Assembly (NCBI RefSeq): GCF_018982965.1
Contig: NZ_JACBYP010000052.1
Location: 1 to 53,651, forward strand
Direction of reading: 5' to 3'
Source: Streptomyces mayonensis
Lineage (GTDB): Bacteria; Actinomycetota; Actinomycetes; Streptomycetales; Streptomycetaceae
Length of the DNA: 53,651 nucleotides
In this document: in pieces, positions 26,601 through 38,600 of the stretch
How the letters are laid out: every line of letters starts with the position of its first letter
Numbering within the stretch: position 1 is the stretch's first letter
Position numbers and translations under genes: made by a program
Notes under the pieces: model-generated
Database searches by the model: none
Told to the model about the DNA's origin: nothing
The model's input: only the letters and a program-made list of their open reading frames with translations

Positions 26601-29600
26601 CCATACCGGGGTTGGCGAGGTCGAAGCGGTACGGCGACCGCGCGGTGGGCAGCCTGTGCACCGCGCGGGGCGCGGGCGCGGTGAACACCCGGTGCCGTTG
26701 GGCGTCCGGGCCGCCGGCCACCGGCCGCAGGTCGGACGTCCAGCCCTCGCCGACCGTCTGGGCCACGAAGGCCGCCGCCTCGCGCCGCGCCACGCTCAGC
26801 TCCGCGTCCGTGGTCTCCACCACCGTCGCCACCCGGTGCGTGGGGGACTCCACCGTCACCGTCAGACGCAGCCCGGCGCGGTAGCGCGACTGGTCGCCGT
26901 AGAGGTTCAGCACCGTGTGGCTGAGGTGTCCGGCTTGCAGCGAGTACCCCGCGTCGCGGTTGCCGGCGAGGGAGGCGCTGAACGCCGGGAGGGTGCCCTT
27001 CAGCTCCGGCCCGTGCTCGCCGGTCGCGGAACCGGCGCCGGTCTCGGTGCCGATACCGGCGATGTTGAGGCCGCCGCCGCCGGAGACGGCCGACGCGCCC
27101 TGGCTCGCCATGGTGTGGGTGGTGCCCGCGCCGATGTCGTCCCGGGTGCCGACGTTCGTGTCGCCCAGGTACTCCAGGCTGTCCACCTCGGCCGTGAGCC
27201 GGACGTGCCCGCGGAAGGTCCGCGCCAGCAGCGATCCGCTCACCTTGACGGGGGCGGACACGTCACCGCTCGACCACCACAGGTAGCGGCTGCGGGCGGT
27301 GCGCTCGCTCAGGATGCCCTTGCCGGAGTCCATGTCGAGCGCGGCCAGCACGTCCTTCACCACCGGCGCGGGCAGCCCCGCCGCCAGCAGGTTGCGCTGC
27401 AGCCCGGTGATCACCGGCACCATGTTCACCGCGTTCAGCAGCTCCCGCGCCTGGGACGGCTCGCCGGTGCGCGGCTCCCGCGGACGCACGGCGTCGGGGA
27501 CGTCCTTCCCGGGCGCCAGTCCGTTCTCGCCGGCGTAGGGCTCGGGGAGGTCCACGGACAGTCGGCCGGGCACGACGGGCGGGCCGGCGGCCGGCGGGAC
27601 GACCTCGGCGCCGTCCAGGAAGACACGTACCGACAGACCCGCGGTGAAGTTGCTGAAGCTGTTGACGAACGGCTTCCGGCCCGACAGGAGCGTACGGCCG
27701 AAGCTGGTGTCCTTCGTGCGCGAGGAACCGATGTGCAACTGCGGCAGGGGAAGGATGGTCGCGGTGGCGGCTGCGGCGGCACCCAGGCCCACCACGGTGA
27801 ACAGCATCGAGTCCAGGCCGTGGCTCTTCTCGTGGTCCGTCCCGCCACCGGTCTGGGTCGAACCGAAGCCGACCTGGTACTCGTTGGCGACGCCGCCCTT
27901 GGGCGGCACGTGGGACAGGTCGCGCAGCACCGGCAGCAGCCAGACCAGCCGGCCGCCGACGACCAGGGTGCGCCCCGCGGTCAGCAGGTCGTCCCAGGTG
28001 TGCGCCTCCCGCTCCAGCAGCAGGTCGCGGACGGCGTCGCGGACACCGGGGCGCAGAGCGTCCGGCAGCGACGTCAGCCGCGCCTCGGTCGCCCGCGCCG
28101 CCCTCGTGGCCTGCGCGGCGGAGAACGGGATGTCCTTCACCGAGTCGCGGACGACGACCTGTCCCGTCGCGCCGTACGCCATGTACCAGGGCGTACGGTC
28201 CGCGGACTGCGGCTGCGGCTGCGGCTCAGGTTGTTGAACCGGCTGCGGCTCGGGCTCGGGCTGCTGGACCGGCCCCGGCTCCGGCTGTACCACCGGCTCC
28301 GGCTCCGGCACGGGCTGTTGCACCGGCTCCGGCTCCGGCTGTACGACCGGCTCGGGCTCGGGCTCGGGCTGTACGACCGGTTCCGGCTCCGGTTGGGACA
28401 CGGTCTCCAGCGGGATGTGGACGGCCGTCGCCTTCGCACCGGACCGCTCCGTGCCGGACCGCTCCGTGTCGTCCGGCACCAGGTACAGGCCGGACGCGTG
28501 CGGCACGATCCGGTGCGGTTCGAACGTCACCCGGCCGGCGTCGATCGCCTCGTCCAGGGCCTTCGGGTCGTCCACCCGTCCGATCCACCCGCTGTCCCCG
28601 TGCAGCACGCTGCCCGTCGGCAGGTGCACGAAGTCGGCGCCGCGCCCGGCGGCGTCGGCCAGCCGCCCCCAGCCCCGGGGCGAGAGCACACCGGCCGGCA
28701 GCATGACCTCACCCGCGCCGCTGACCAGGTAGCCGGTCTCCGTGGCGCTGCGCGAGGGCAGCCGGTAGCCGTACTCGTCCGACGGCAGCGCGTTCCGCAG
28801 GCTGGCGGGCACGTCCGTCGCCGCCACCTCCACCACGGCCGCGCCGTCCCGGGTTCCCCGGAGCGGCACCCGCCGGCCCAGCTCCCACCCGGCCGTCAGC
28901 GGGTCCTCCGCCGACCCCGGCGCACCGCCCGGCAGGCCCGCGTACTGGTCCTGCAGGTACGACATCGCCTGCTGTGTCCACGCGGCTTCCGCCGGCCCCG
29001 GCTGGTACAGCCGCTCCACCAGTGGAGTCAGCCGGCCGACCTCGTCGACGAGCGACTGGTGGATCTCCCGCATGTCCGACACGGTGGCGGCCCGCCGGCC
29101 GAAGTAGCGCACTTCGAGGACGAGCTTCGGGAAACGGCCCGTCGTGTCGAACTCGTCGAGCACGTTCATCTCGGTGAGGTCGCCCAGCGCGGTCCGGCCG
29201 GAGTGCCCCGGTATGAGCCCGGTGAGGACGAAGTCCCCGATCCGGTGCTCCTGCGGCATCAGGTCCAGCGGCTTGACCGTCCCGAGACCCGGGATCCTGG
29301 CCCGGAGTTGGCGGTCCATGAGGCCGAAGACGACGCGCGTGTGGGCCCTGTCCGCCAGGAACTCCCGGACGGGAGCGGGGAGGGCAGCCAGCATCGCGTC
29401 CGGCTCGTGCCGCGGCAGGACCGCCGCGTACGCCTTGTCCAGAGTGGTGCGCGGCTCCTCGTCCTCGCCGGGGCGGGCCAGCCGGCCGCTCACCGACATC
29501 GCTGCGGTGACGTACAGGAGGGCGGCATGGCCCCGAAGCTGCTGTACGCCCAGGTCGGGCATGTCGAGCAGCGGTCGTACGGCGTTCAGGTCGCTGGGGA

Positions 29601-32600
29601 TGCGCCCCAGGTAGCGGTGGGCGATGTACAGGCTCGCGACGAGGTCCCCGAAGTTCAGCGCGTCGGCCAGGTGCTCCCGGTTGAGGTAGCCCTGCTCCAG
29701 GCCGCGCCAGGTGCCAGATCCCACGTGGCGCAGGAACTGGTGCACCACGGCGGGCGGTACGCCGATGTTGTGCTGCCCCTGCCCGCCGGGTGCGGCTCCC
29801 ACCGCCCGGGGGCCGATGCTCCAGCCGAGCGCCTCCTCCTCGTCGAGGGTCCACCCGGCGCTCTCGGTCAGGACCTGCTCGATCGGCACGGACGCCCCCG
29901 TGCCCGGCTCGCCCGGAATGCTCTCCAGGGCCTGTTCGGTGGCCCGGTAGATGGCGAACGCGTCGTCCGGGTGCGGGCGTTGCGCCGCCTCGACCGGGTC
30001 GTTGGCCATGATCGCCGGAATGAGTTCGGGGATGGCCCTGCGTACCTCGGCGCCCGTACCGCCCGCCTGCACGGCCGCGTCCCGCCCCGTGTGGAGCAGG
30101 CCGCCGGGACCCTCGTAGAACGTCTTGATCTCGATGATCAGCAGCGCGCCGTCGGGCCCGGTCGCGATCGCCACGCCGTTGAACGCGTCGAGGTCGATGT
30201 CGGCGTCGGCGTGCTCCATGGGGTGGAGGTACTCCACCTCCAGGCTGGATCCGCCGCCGAGCAGGCCCGGGGCCCTGCGCCCGACGAGGACGAATGCCAG
30301 GGCCTGTCCCTGCTGGGTCGGCGACAGGGCGCGCTGGGCCGCGCTGAGCCGGCCGTACGCCTCCGCCACCCGGACCACCGCCTCGTCGCCGTCCGCCCGG
30401 ACGAGGTCCGCCAGGTCGGGCCGCCGCACCTGGTCGCCGCGGAGCGTCGACTCCAGCGACGCGCGCAGGTTGGGGTGCTGCCAGGGGCCGCTCCGGTCCG
30501 CGTACCGCTCCACCGCCGTGGACCCGTCGACGACGGTGATGGCGTCCGGGTCGTCCACCGCGGAGTGGGCGGAAGCGGTGCGGGCCGGGGGCGGTGCGGT
30601 GACGGTGTCGTCCAGCGGAATGACGGCGTCGTCCAGCGGGATGACGGTGCCGTCCAGGGGGATGCGGACGGCCCGGTCGTCGGGGGCCTCCCTGACCGTT
30701 CCGTCGGAGTGCGCCGGCAGCAGGTGCAGGTGTGACGCGTCGGCGACGACCGTGTGGGCGGAGCCGGGGAGGGCGTAGTCGGGGTGCCGGACCAGCTCGG
30801 GCATGTTCTTGACCCGGCCGATCCAACCGCTGTCCCCACGCAGGACGAAACCGTCCTCGTGCACGAAGTCGTCACCGAACCTGGTCCAGCCGTGAGCCGC
30901 CAGCTCCGCACCGGACACCCTGATCACACCCGCGTCGCTGACCCGGTAGGTGAGCGCCCCCGACGCGGAGGGATGGACGCGCCGGTAAGTGAACCACGAC
31001 GCGGACTCCGCCGTGGCCGCGGCCTTCCCCTTGCCCGCGGTCGCGAGGACGTCGCGCACCGGCACGGTCAGCGGGTGGCCGTGCGGGGCGTCCGAGAGGC
31101 GCGGCCCTTCCAGGGTCACCGGACGGCCCAGCGGCCACAGTTCCGTGAGCGGGTCCAGACCGGTGTCCGGCGAACCGCCCCGGCCCCGGCCGCGGCGTCC
31201 CGCCCCGCGGCGCGGGACGTCGTCCGGCGGGACGAGGAGGGGAAGCGCGTACTCGGCCGCCGAGACGGCGTCGCGCATGGCGTCGCGGGCCTCCGCCGGC
31301 ATCGCCTGCGGGTGCGGCGGGCGGACGCGCACGGCAGCCGAGGCGACCGCCAGCAGCCGCTCGATGCGTTCGAGGCTCTGCGGCGTCAGTTCGACGCCCT
31401 GCGTGAAGCGGACCAACGCCTCGGCGATCTCCTGCGCCTGGTGCGGTCGCAGCAGATTCCTGCTGCCTCCGTCCGTGGTCGGAACACCCCTCCGGGTCGC
31501 CTCCAGCAGGAACGGGGCGAACCCCTGGACCACGGGATGGTCGACGATGTGGCGGACGGAGTCCCGCAGGCGCCTGTCGCTCAGGGGCTGCGAGTGCGTT
31601 GCCCGTTGGTAGGCCCGGTACGTCAGGTCCGACAGCTGGTCGACCGTACGACGGAGCCCGTCGTCGGTCGCCATCGCCTGGCCGGTCAGGTTCCGCCGCA
31701 GTTCCAGCAGGACCAGCGGGAGCAGGAGCCGGTTCCCGCCGGTGTCCGGATCGTGGAGGCCCTCCATGCCGGTGGTCGTCTGGTGGACCACGGTCGCCAG
31801 GTCCTGGTCCGCGGGGACCCGCCGACGCAGCCCGTCCAGACCGCGCAGGGCGGCCGTGAGGTGTTCGCCCGTGGTGAGCACCGGCGCGGGAACGTCCATG
31901 AAGCCGCGCCAGTCCGCGGCGCCTCGGCCGAACGCCCGCTGCATCTGGGCCAGGAGGGGCTGCATGACCTGGTCGAAGTGGTCCTTGATGAAGTCGTGTG
32001 CGGCGGCGAGGTACTGACGGGTCCGCGGCTGCAGCATCTGCAGTACGCCGGGGCGGTCCAGCCGGTCGGGGTCGCCGGTCAGGAACGTCCGCACGGCGAA
32101 CGCCGCCATGTTCTTGAGCAGCATGTCGCGTCTGACCGCGGCCACGGGGCGCGCGGCGACGCTGAGGAACGTCAGCCAGGTGTACCCCCAGACCTCGTCG
32201 ACGTCCACCAGCGACGACAGGAAGGGGACGTGCTCGGCGCGCACTCCGTCGTGGCCCGTGACCCGCCATACGAAGTCGGCGGCCACCACCTGGCCGAAGT
32301 GCCGGCCGACGGCCTCGAGGGCGCCCTGCTGGGGAGCGAGCTTGCTGATCATCAGGTCCTGCACGGCCCGCAGACCGGCCGCCGGGACGCCGACCGTGGC
32401 CTGGGAATAGGTCTGGTGGGCGCCTCCCGAGGTGTGCGGAGGAAGCCAGTAGAGGGCCGCGTGCTCCGTCGTGGCCCAGCCGATGGAGGCGAAGATGTCC
32501 GCGATCGTGCGGTGCGCGTTCTGGCCGTGCGCCTCGACGACTGCCGCCTGTCCGCGCGCGAGCTGTGCCAGCAGGGCCTCCGGGGCCGGACGCCGTTCCC

Positions 32601-35600
32601 CGGGCAGCACGCCCGCCGGGTCGAGTACGAACTCGAGGACGGGGAAGACCTCCTCGGGCGGGGCGGGGCGGCCCCGAGGGACCTGTTGGTACGGGTACCA
32701 GAGGCCGTCGGGCCCCTGTTGGAAGTGGGCCGCGTCCGTGACCACCTTGATGCCGGGCGCGCTCGCCAGTTCCACCTTGGCCACCAGCTCGGGCATCCCG
32801 CTGTGCGCGAGGACGACGTGGCGGTCCTCCACCTCCAGGCCGATGGCGCCGTAGCCCTGGTCGGGGCCGGTGGCACGGTCCACCAGGGCGTGGGCGGTGG
32901 AGGCGGACTCCGTGAAGGACGGCTGCGGGTCGGCGACGACCCGCCCGGTCACGTCGATCACCGTCATCCGCGCGTCGGCGGCGGAGAGCCCCGGCGGCGT
33001 CGTAAGCCACCTGCCGTCCGCTGCCTGGAGGTCCACCCAGACCGGCCACCCGGAGTCCTGCGGCTGGTAGGCGGCGAAGGCGTGCCCCACCTGGTCGCCG
33101 GGACGGCGGGCAAGGACGAGGGCGAGCGTGCCGGGACCCTGCCGCCGGACCGTCTCCAGCACCCGGCTCCAGGACCCGGCGCGCTGCCAGTCCGACCCCG
33201 GCGCCAGGCGGGTCTCCGCCGGGTTCCGAGTGAGCACGGAGTCGTCGAGGCCGCGGGCCGGCCGTACGCCCTGGAGGAAGAGGGCATCGCGCAGGGAATG
33301 CAGCAGCGGCACGCAGTCGAGCGCCTCAGGCCCCCGGGCCCGCGCCGCATCGACCACGGAGCCGACAGTGTGCAGCAGTTCGTCCGCCGTCAACGGCACC
33401 GACGTAGTGACGGACCGCGGTACCTGCGCCCCGTCGTCCAGGGGGATGCGGACGGCCCGGTCACCGGGGGTCTCCCTGACCGTTCCGTCGGAGTGCGCCG
33501 GCAGCAGGTGCAGGTGTGGCGCGTCGGCGACGACCGTGTGGGCGGAGCCGGGGAGGGCGTAGTCGGGGTGCCGGACCAGCTCGGGCATGTTCTTGACCCG
33601 GCCGATCCAACCGCTGTCCCCACGCAGGACGAAACCGTCCTCGTGCACGAAGTCGTCACCGAACCTGGTCCAGCCGTGAGCCGCCAGCTCCGTACCGGCA
33701 ACCCTGATCACACCCGCGTCGCTGACCCGGTAGGTGAGCGCCCCCGACGCGGAGGGATGGACGCGCCGGTAAGTGAACCACGACGCGGACTCCGCCGTGA
33801 CCGCGGCCTTCCCCTTGCCCGCAGGCGCGAGAACGTCACGCACCGGCACGGTCAGCGGGGCCCCGTGCGGGGCGTCCGAGAGGCGCGGCCCTTCCAGGGT
33901 CACCGGACGGCCCAGCGGCCACCGCTCGGCGAGCGGATCCAGACCGGTGTCCCGCGAACCGCCGCCCAGGCCACCGTGCCGGAGCGGCGGGAGTCCGGAG
34001 AGCAACGGTACGGGGCCCCCGAGCCAGGCGTGCCTGAGCAGATGGATCAGCTCGGAGTCGGCCCGCTCCAGGGGCGTGCCCTTCTGCAGGGCAAAGGACT
34101 GGAGCGCGGGTTGCAGCACCCTCCAGGTCAGCGGCCCGGCGTTCGGGTCGGTGCGCAGCCGCTGCCGCTCCAGTGCCCCGAAGCCCGCGACGGCCTGTTC
34201 GAAGGCGTCCTTGTTGAGGTGATCGGTGTCGAAGGGCGGACCGTAGACCTTCCGCAGGGCGCGCACCCACCGCAGCGCCCATTCCCGCCTGTTCTCCTGC
34301 ACGGGCAGGGCGGCGATGTCGGCCAGGCGCGCGAGCGCGTCGGGGTCGGGCTCCGGCTCGAACTCCCGGAAGTCGAAGCGCGGGTCGGCCGGGTCGTCCT
34401 CCACCTTGATGAGTACCTGGGGGGCACCGTGGCCGTAACTGAACCCGGTGGCCGTGTCGGCGGCGATCACCGTCCGACCGGTGCGGGTCGCCGTCGTCTG
34501 GGCGAGGGGCACTCGTTCGAGGGGGTCCACGCCCTGCGGCAGTGCACCGGCGTAGCACCACAGGAAGATGATCGGCCAGTGCGCGGGCATGCGCTCCAGG
34601 CTCTTGCTGCGGGCGTGGAGCTCGGCGATGTCGTCGGCGTGGACGGGGGCGTAGCCGGTGTGCCCGGGGGTGTTCCGCGACAGTACGGCGGTCACGGGGT
34701 TGTTGTGTCCGATCGACAGGTAGCCCTGCGCCAGGCTGAAACGCAGGCGGGACGGAGTGCTGCCGACCGTCCCGGCCCTGAACTCGGCCTCCGTGACACT
34801 GGCGTAGTACTCGGTCTGGGCGGTGTTCATCAGGAGGGGAAGCCACCGCAGCATGTCCAGCTCGTTGAAGTACGAGCGCCCGTACAGGTGCCGGCCGTCG
34901 CGCGTGGTCAGGGTGAAGGACGTCACCTGGAGTTCCGAGTACGCGCCGTGGGAGCCCCCCAGGACGACGGGGTTGTCCTGCACCAGGCCGGGCGGGCTGG
35001 GTATCCACGTCCCCGGGGAGGCCCCACCGTCCGCGGGCTGCTCCAGGACGGGGACCAGCCCGGCCCCGCTCAGGGCGTGCAGCCCGTACGTGCCGTAGGA
35101 GGACCACACCACGGCGCCGACTCGGTCGGCCATGATCCTGGCCGCCTGGGCGGTCCCGGCACCGATCCTGGGGATCAGCAGCAGGACGGGGAGGTCCGGG
35201 TCGCGCTGCGGGTCGAGGCGGACGAGTTCGGCCAGCACGGCGGGCTCGTACGCGTCTTCGTCCGCGCGCAGCACATACGCGCGCTCACCCCACGGAGCCG
35301 GCCGCGAATCGCTGTAACTCCCGTCGTTCCACCGCTCCGTGACCTGGCGTACGTCGACCCTGACGCCGGCCTGCCCTGTGAGGTCCCGTCCGGTGAACCG
35401 GCCGTCCGCACCGGTCATCCGGGTGGCGTCGTGCAGAGCACCCTTGCGTTCGAGGCCGTGGGCCTTGATCCCGTAGAGGCTGTCGGCGCGGGCGTCGCCC
35501 GCCAGGTCGGCCCGCTGGGCCAGCGACAGCGCGTAACCGTAGTGCGGGGCGCCGACGGCCTCCCCCGAGTCCAGGCCCATCAGCCAGCGAGTGACGCCGC

Positions 35601-38600
35601 CCAGGTCGATGTCGCCCTGCCCGAAGACGGGATGACCGTACCTCGCCCGTTCCAGGATGGTGAGTCCCGACAGCAGCCCCTGGTAGTGCTGGTGGGCGGC
35701 CACGCCCGCGCCGAACGCCTCGACCAGGGCGTCCGGCACTGCCCGCGTCGTGCCGCCCGGCGCGCCTCCTCGCAGCCCGGTGACCTCGCCGGTGACGATC
35801 CGCTGCGCGATGGCGGCGCCGATCGCCTTGGACGGCGCCCGCTTCCGCCACGAGGCGAGCAGCTCGTACTGGTCCGCGACCATCGTCTCCGTCACGACGA
35901 TGTGCTCGTCGCCCACGGGTTCACGGACGGGGTTCAGGCCCCAGCGCCTCAACTGCGAGACGACATCGGCCCGCAGCGCCTGGAGCCGCTCCCGTGTCAG
36001 GCCCCCGGTGACGCCCGGGGCGTCGTCCCGGCCCGCGTCGAAGGAGCCCGACGTGGCGGTCTCCTGCCGCGCCCACGACCCGGGCAGGGAGGCGGGGGCG
36101 AAGAGCGGGCGGTAGGCCGCGAGCCAGTCGTCGCGGAACTCCTCGGCCAGGGCCTCCACCCGGTGGGCCGGGAGCGCACGCCCCGCGTGCAGCGCCTCGA
36201 AGGCCCGGCCCGCGCCGCGCAGCGCGGTCGCCGCCCCGGCCTCGAAGGTGATGCGGTCGAGGAGATCACGGGCCAGGCCGGTCCTCGCCCGGTCCCACCG
36301 CCGCACCGCGTCCGTGAGGCCGGCCGCCGAGGGGGCGAAGAGCGTGTGAGCGACTTCCCGGACGCGGTGCTCGTGGTCCTGACGCACCTGGTCGGCCCGG
36401 CCCTCGGCGAGGGTGCCGTCGGGGTGGGCGGACTGCCAGGCGGCGAACGTCTCCTCGTAGAGCCCGGCGCCCTGCCGCAGGGCGGCGTCGCGGACCAGTT
36501 CCCGGCGGATCGAGTCGGTGAGCGCCCGCGGGCCGGCGATCGCGTCCAGCGAACCGGTCAGCGACGCCTGCTGTCCCCGCTCGTCGGGCAGACCGGAGGA
36601 GCGGACCGCGGGGTCGGCGGTGTGGCGGTCGAACAGCCCGGTGAACGCATGGACGGCGAGCGCCTCGACGCGGGTCCGGACGCCGTCCGTGAGCGGCAGG
36701 GCGGACGGGCCGCCGAAGTGCCGGGTGAGGGCCGGGTCCAGCGTGCCGGGCTGTTCCTGCCAGGCGTCCAGGGCGGCCCTGGCCAGCGACCGGACGTCCT
36801 CGGCGAGTGTCTCCCGGACACTCTCCCGGCCGAACTGCCCCGTCAGACCGGCGAGGACGGCGTCTTCGCGACGGCCCAGGTTCTCGGCCCGCTCCGCGCG
36901 CCGCGCGGCGCTGTCGTGCGGCCTGATGCCCGCGAAGGCCTGGTCGAAGTACGCGTCGAGCCGTGCCTGCGCCTCCTGGTGCAGGGGAACCATCCGCAGC
37001 GCGGCCGGCAGGGGGTCGTGGGTGCCGGGCGCCTGGGCCAGCGCGGTGTCCTGTGTGGCGTTCCCCCGCAGCGGGCCGGCGCGGAACAGGTCGAGAAGGG
37101 CCTGCTCGGGGCCGTCCGGGCGGACCGGCTGCCGGGCCGCCATCTCGGCGGCGTGCCGGGCCAGGCGTTCCCGCGCCTGTGCGTGGACGACGCGCAGATC
37201 GAGTTCGTGGCGCACCGTCCCGAGCAGCTCGTGCCACTTCGCCAGTCCGCGCCGCAGGGCGCCCTCGGGGTCGTGGCGCAGGGCCGTGGTGGTCAGCTCG
37301 TTGTCGACGGCCTGGGCCAGCCGCTCGTCGAACACCGGGCGCAGGGAGTCGAGCGCCGCCTCGGCGGCCGGTCCGTGGGCGGGGGTTCCCCCGTCGAGGA
37401 GGTCTCGTCGCCATGCGTCGGCGAACCGTTCGAACGCGGTACGGGCGCGGTCCAGGACGGTCAGGCGCGTCGCCTCGGCGGCGAACTCGTGGCCGAGCCC
37501 GGCCTGCAGTTCCCCGGCCTCCTCGGCCTGGGCGGACAGGCGCCCGACGTGGTCCGTGCGGACCCGTTCGCGGATCTCCTCGGTGCGCGCCGCGGGCAGC
37601 CCGTGCCCGGACTCACGGTGCCAGGCGTCGAACGCCTCGTCGAAGACCTGCTGCTGTCCGGCGGTGAGCGTGCGGCCGGCGGTCGGTGAGGTCCGCGGCG
37701 GGGCCTCGGCCATCCCGGCCGCGTCGCCCACCTCGGTCGCCTCGCCCACCTCGGCCGCCTGGTCGAACCGGGTCCGGTAGTCCTCGAACAGCTGGATCTG
37801 GGCGGCCTGCCAGGCCCGGGCGCGCCAGCCGCCCTCCTGCGCGAGGGCGGGCGCCGGCACCGGAGCGGGCGGCTGCCCGGCGAGGGTCTGCTCCTGGGCG
37901 GCACCGGCCTGCCAGTCGTCCAGCCGGACGGCCGCGAGCCGCGTCAGGTAGGCGTCCGCGTACTGGGCACGCGCGGTCTCCAGCTCCCTGGACAGCCAGG
38001 AGAGGGTCTCGACCCGGGTGACGGTCGTCTGACCGGGCTCCGGCGCCGTCGTCCGGAGGCTGCTGAAGTCCTGGTAGGCGAGGTCCCGGTCGGCGGCCTC
38101 CCGGTGCAGGGCGCCGAGCGAGAAGGAGAGGTCCCGGGCGAGCCGGTCGTGGGCGCCCGCGCCCTGCTGGTCCAGGGCGTTCTGGTACTCCGCCGCCAGG
38201 ACGTGCCGCTCCCTGGCGAACCAGAGCTGTACGTCCTCGTGCCACGCGTCCGAGGCGGCGGGCTGCTCGACCCCCTGGATCACCGGGGCGGCCGGGGCGA
38301 AACGGGAGCCGTGGGAGCTGCGGTGGACGGCTTCGCCCCAGTGGCCCGGGTACTTGGCGGGCAGAGCCGCCTGATCGATCTCCGCGACGCCCCGCTCGGC
38401 CAGTGTGTCGCGGGCGTGTGTGAGTTCGGCGTGCAGTTGGGTCTCGACCACGGCCGTGTCGGACCCGCTGTGCGCGGCCCGCTCCCACGCGTCGGCGAAC
38501 TGCGCCTGGAACGAGTCTCGTTGGGGGAACTTCCAGGGCAGGGCGCCCTTCAGCTCCGGGTAGTCGCCCAGCGCGGTGTCGAACGCCCGGTACGCGGCGT

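Noticed and set aside
28990..30557. PD-(D/E)xK nuclease reading of DGALLIIEIKTF
   Set aside because: Copy 2 has ETK, which would still fit, but the additional conserved E-x-E, QHNIGVPP and E-x-R motifs fit an amidoligase-type fold better. Kept only as an alternative.
21217..30735. Very long plus-strand open frame (over 3,000 codons) and other long plus-strand frames opposite the giant gene (30754-37689, 38104-41049, 41068-46167)
   Set aside because: Antisense shadows of a high-GC coding sequence: the translations are Arg/Val/Gly-rich, without domains, and the minus-strand frame has clear motifs, repeats and an RBS.
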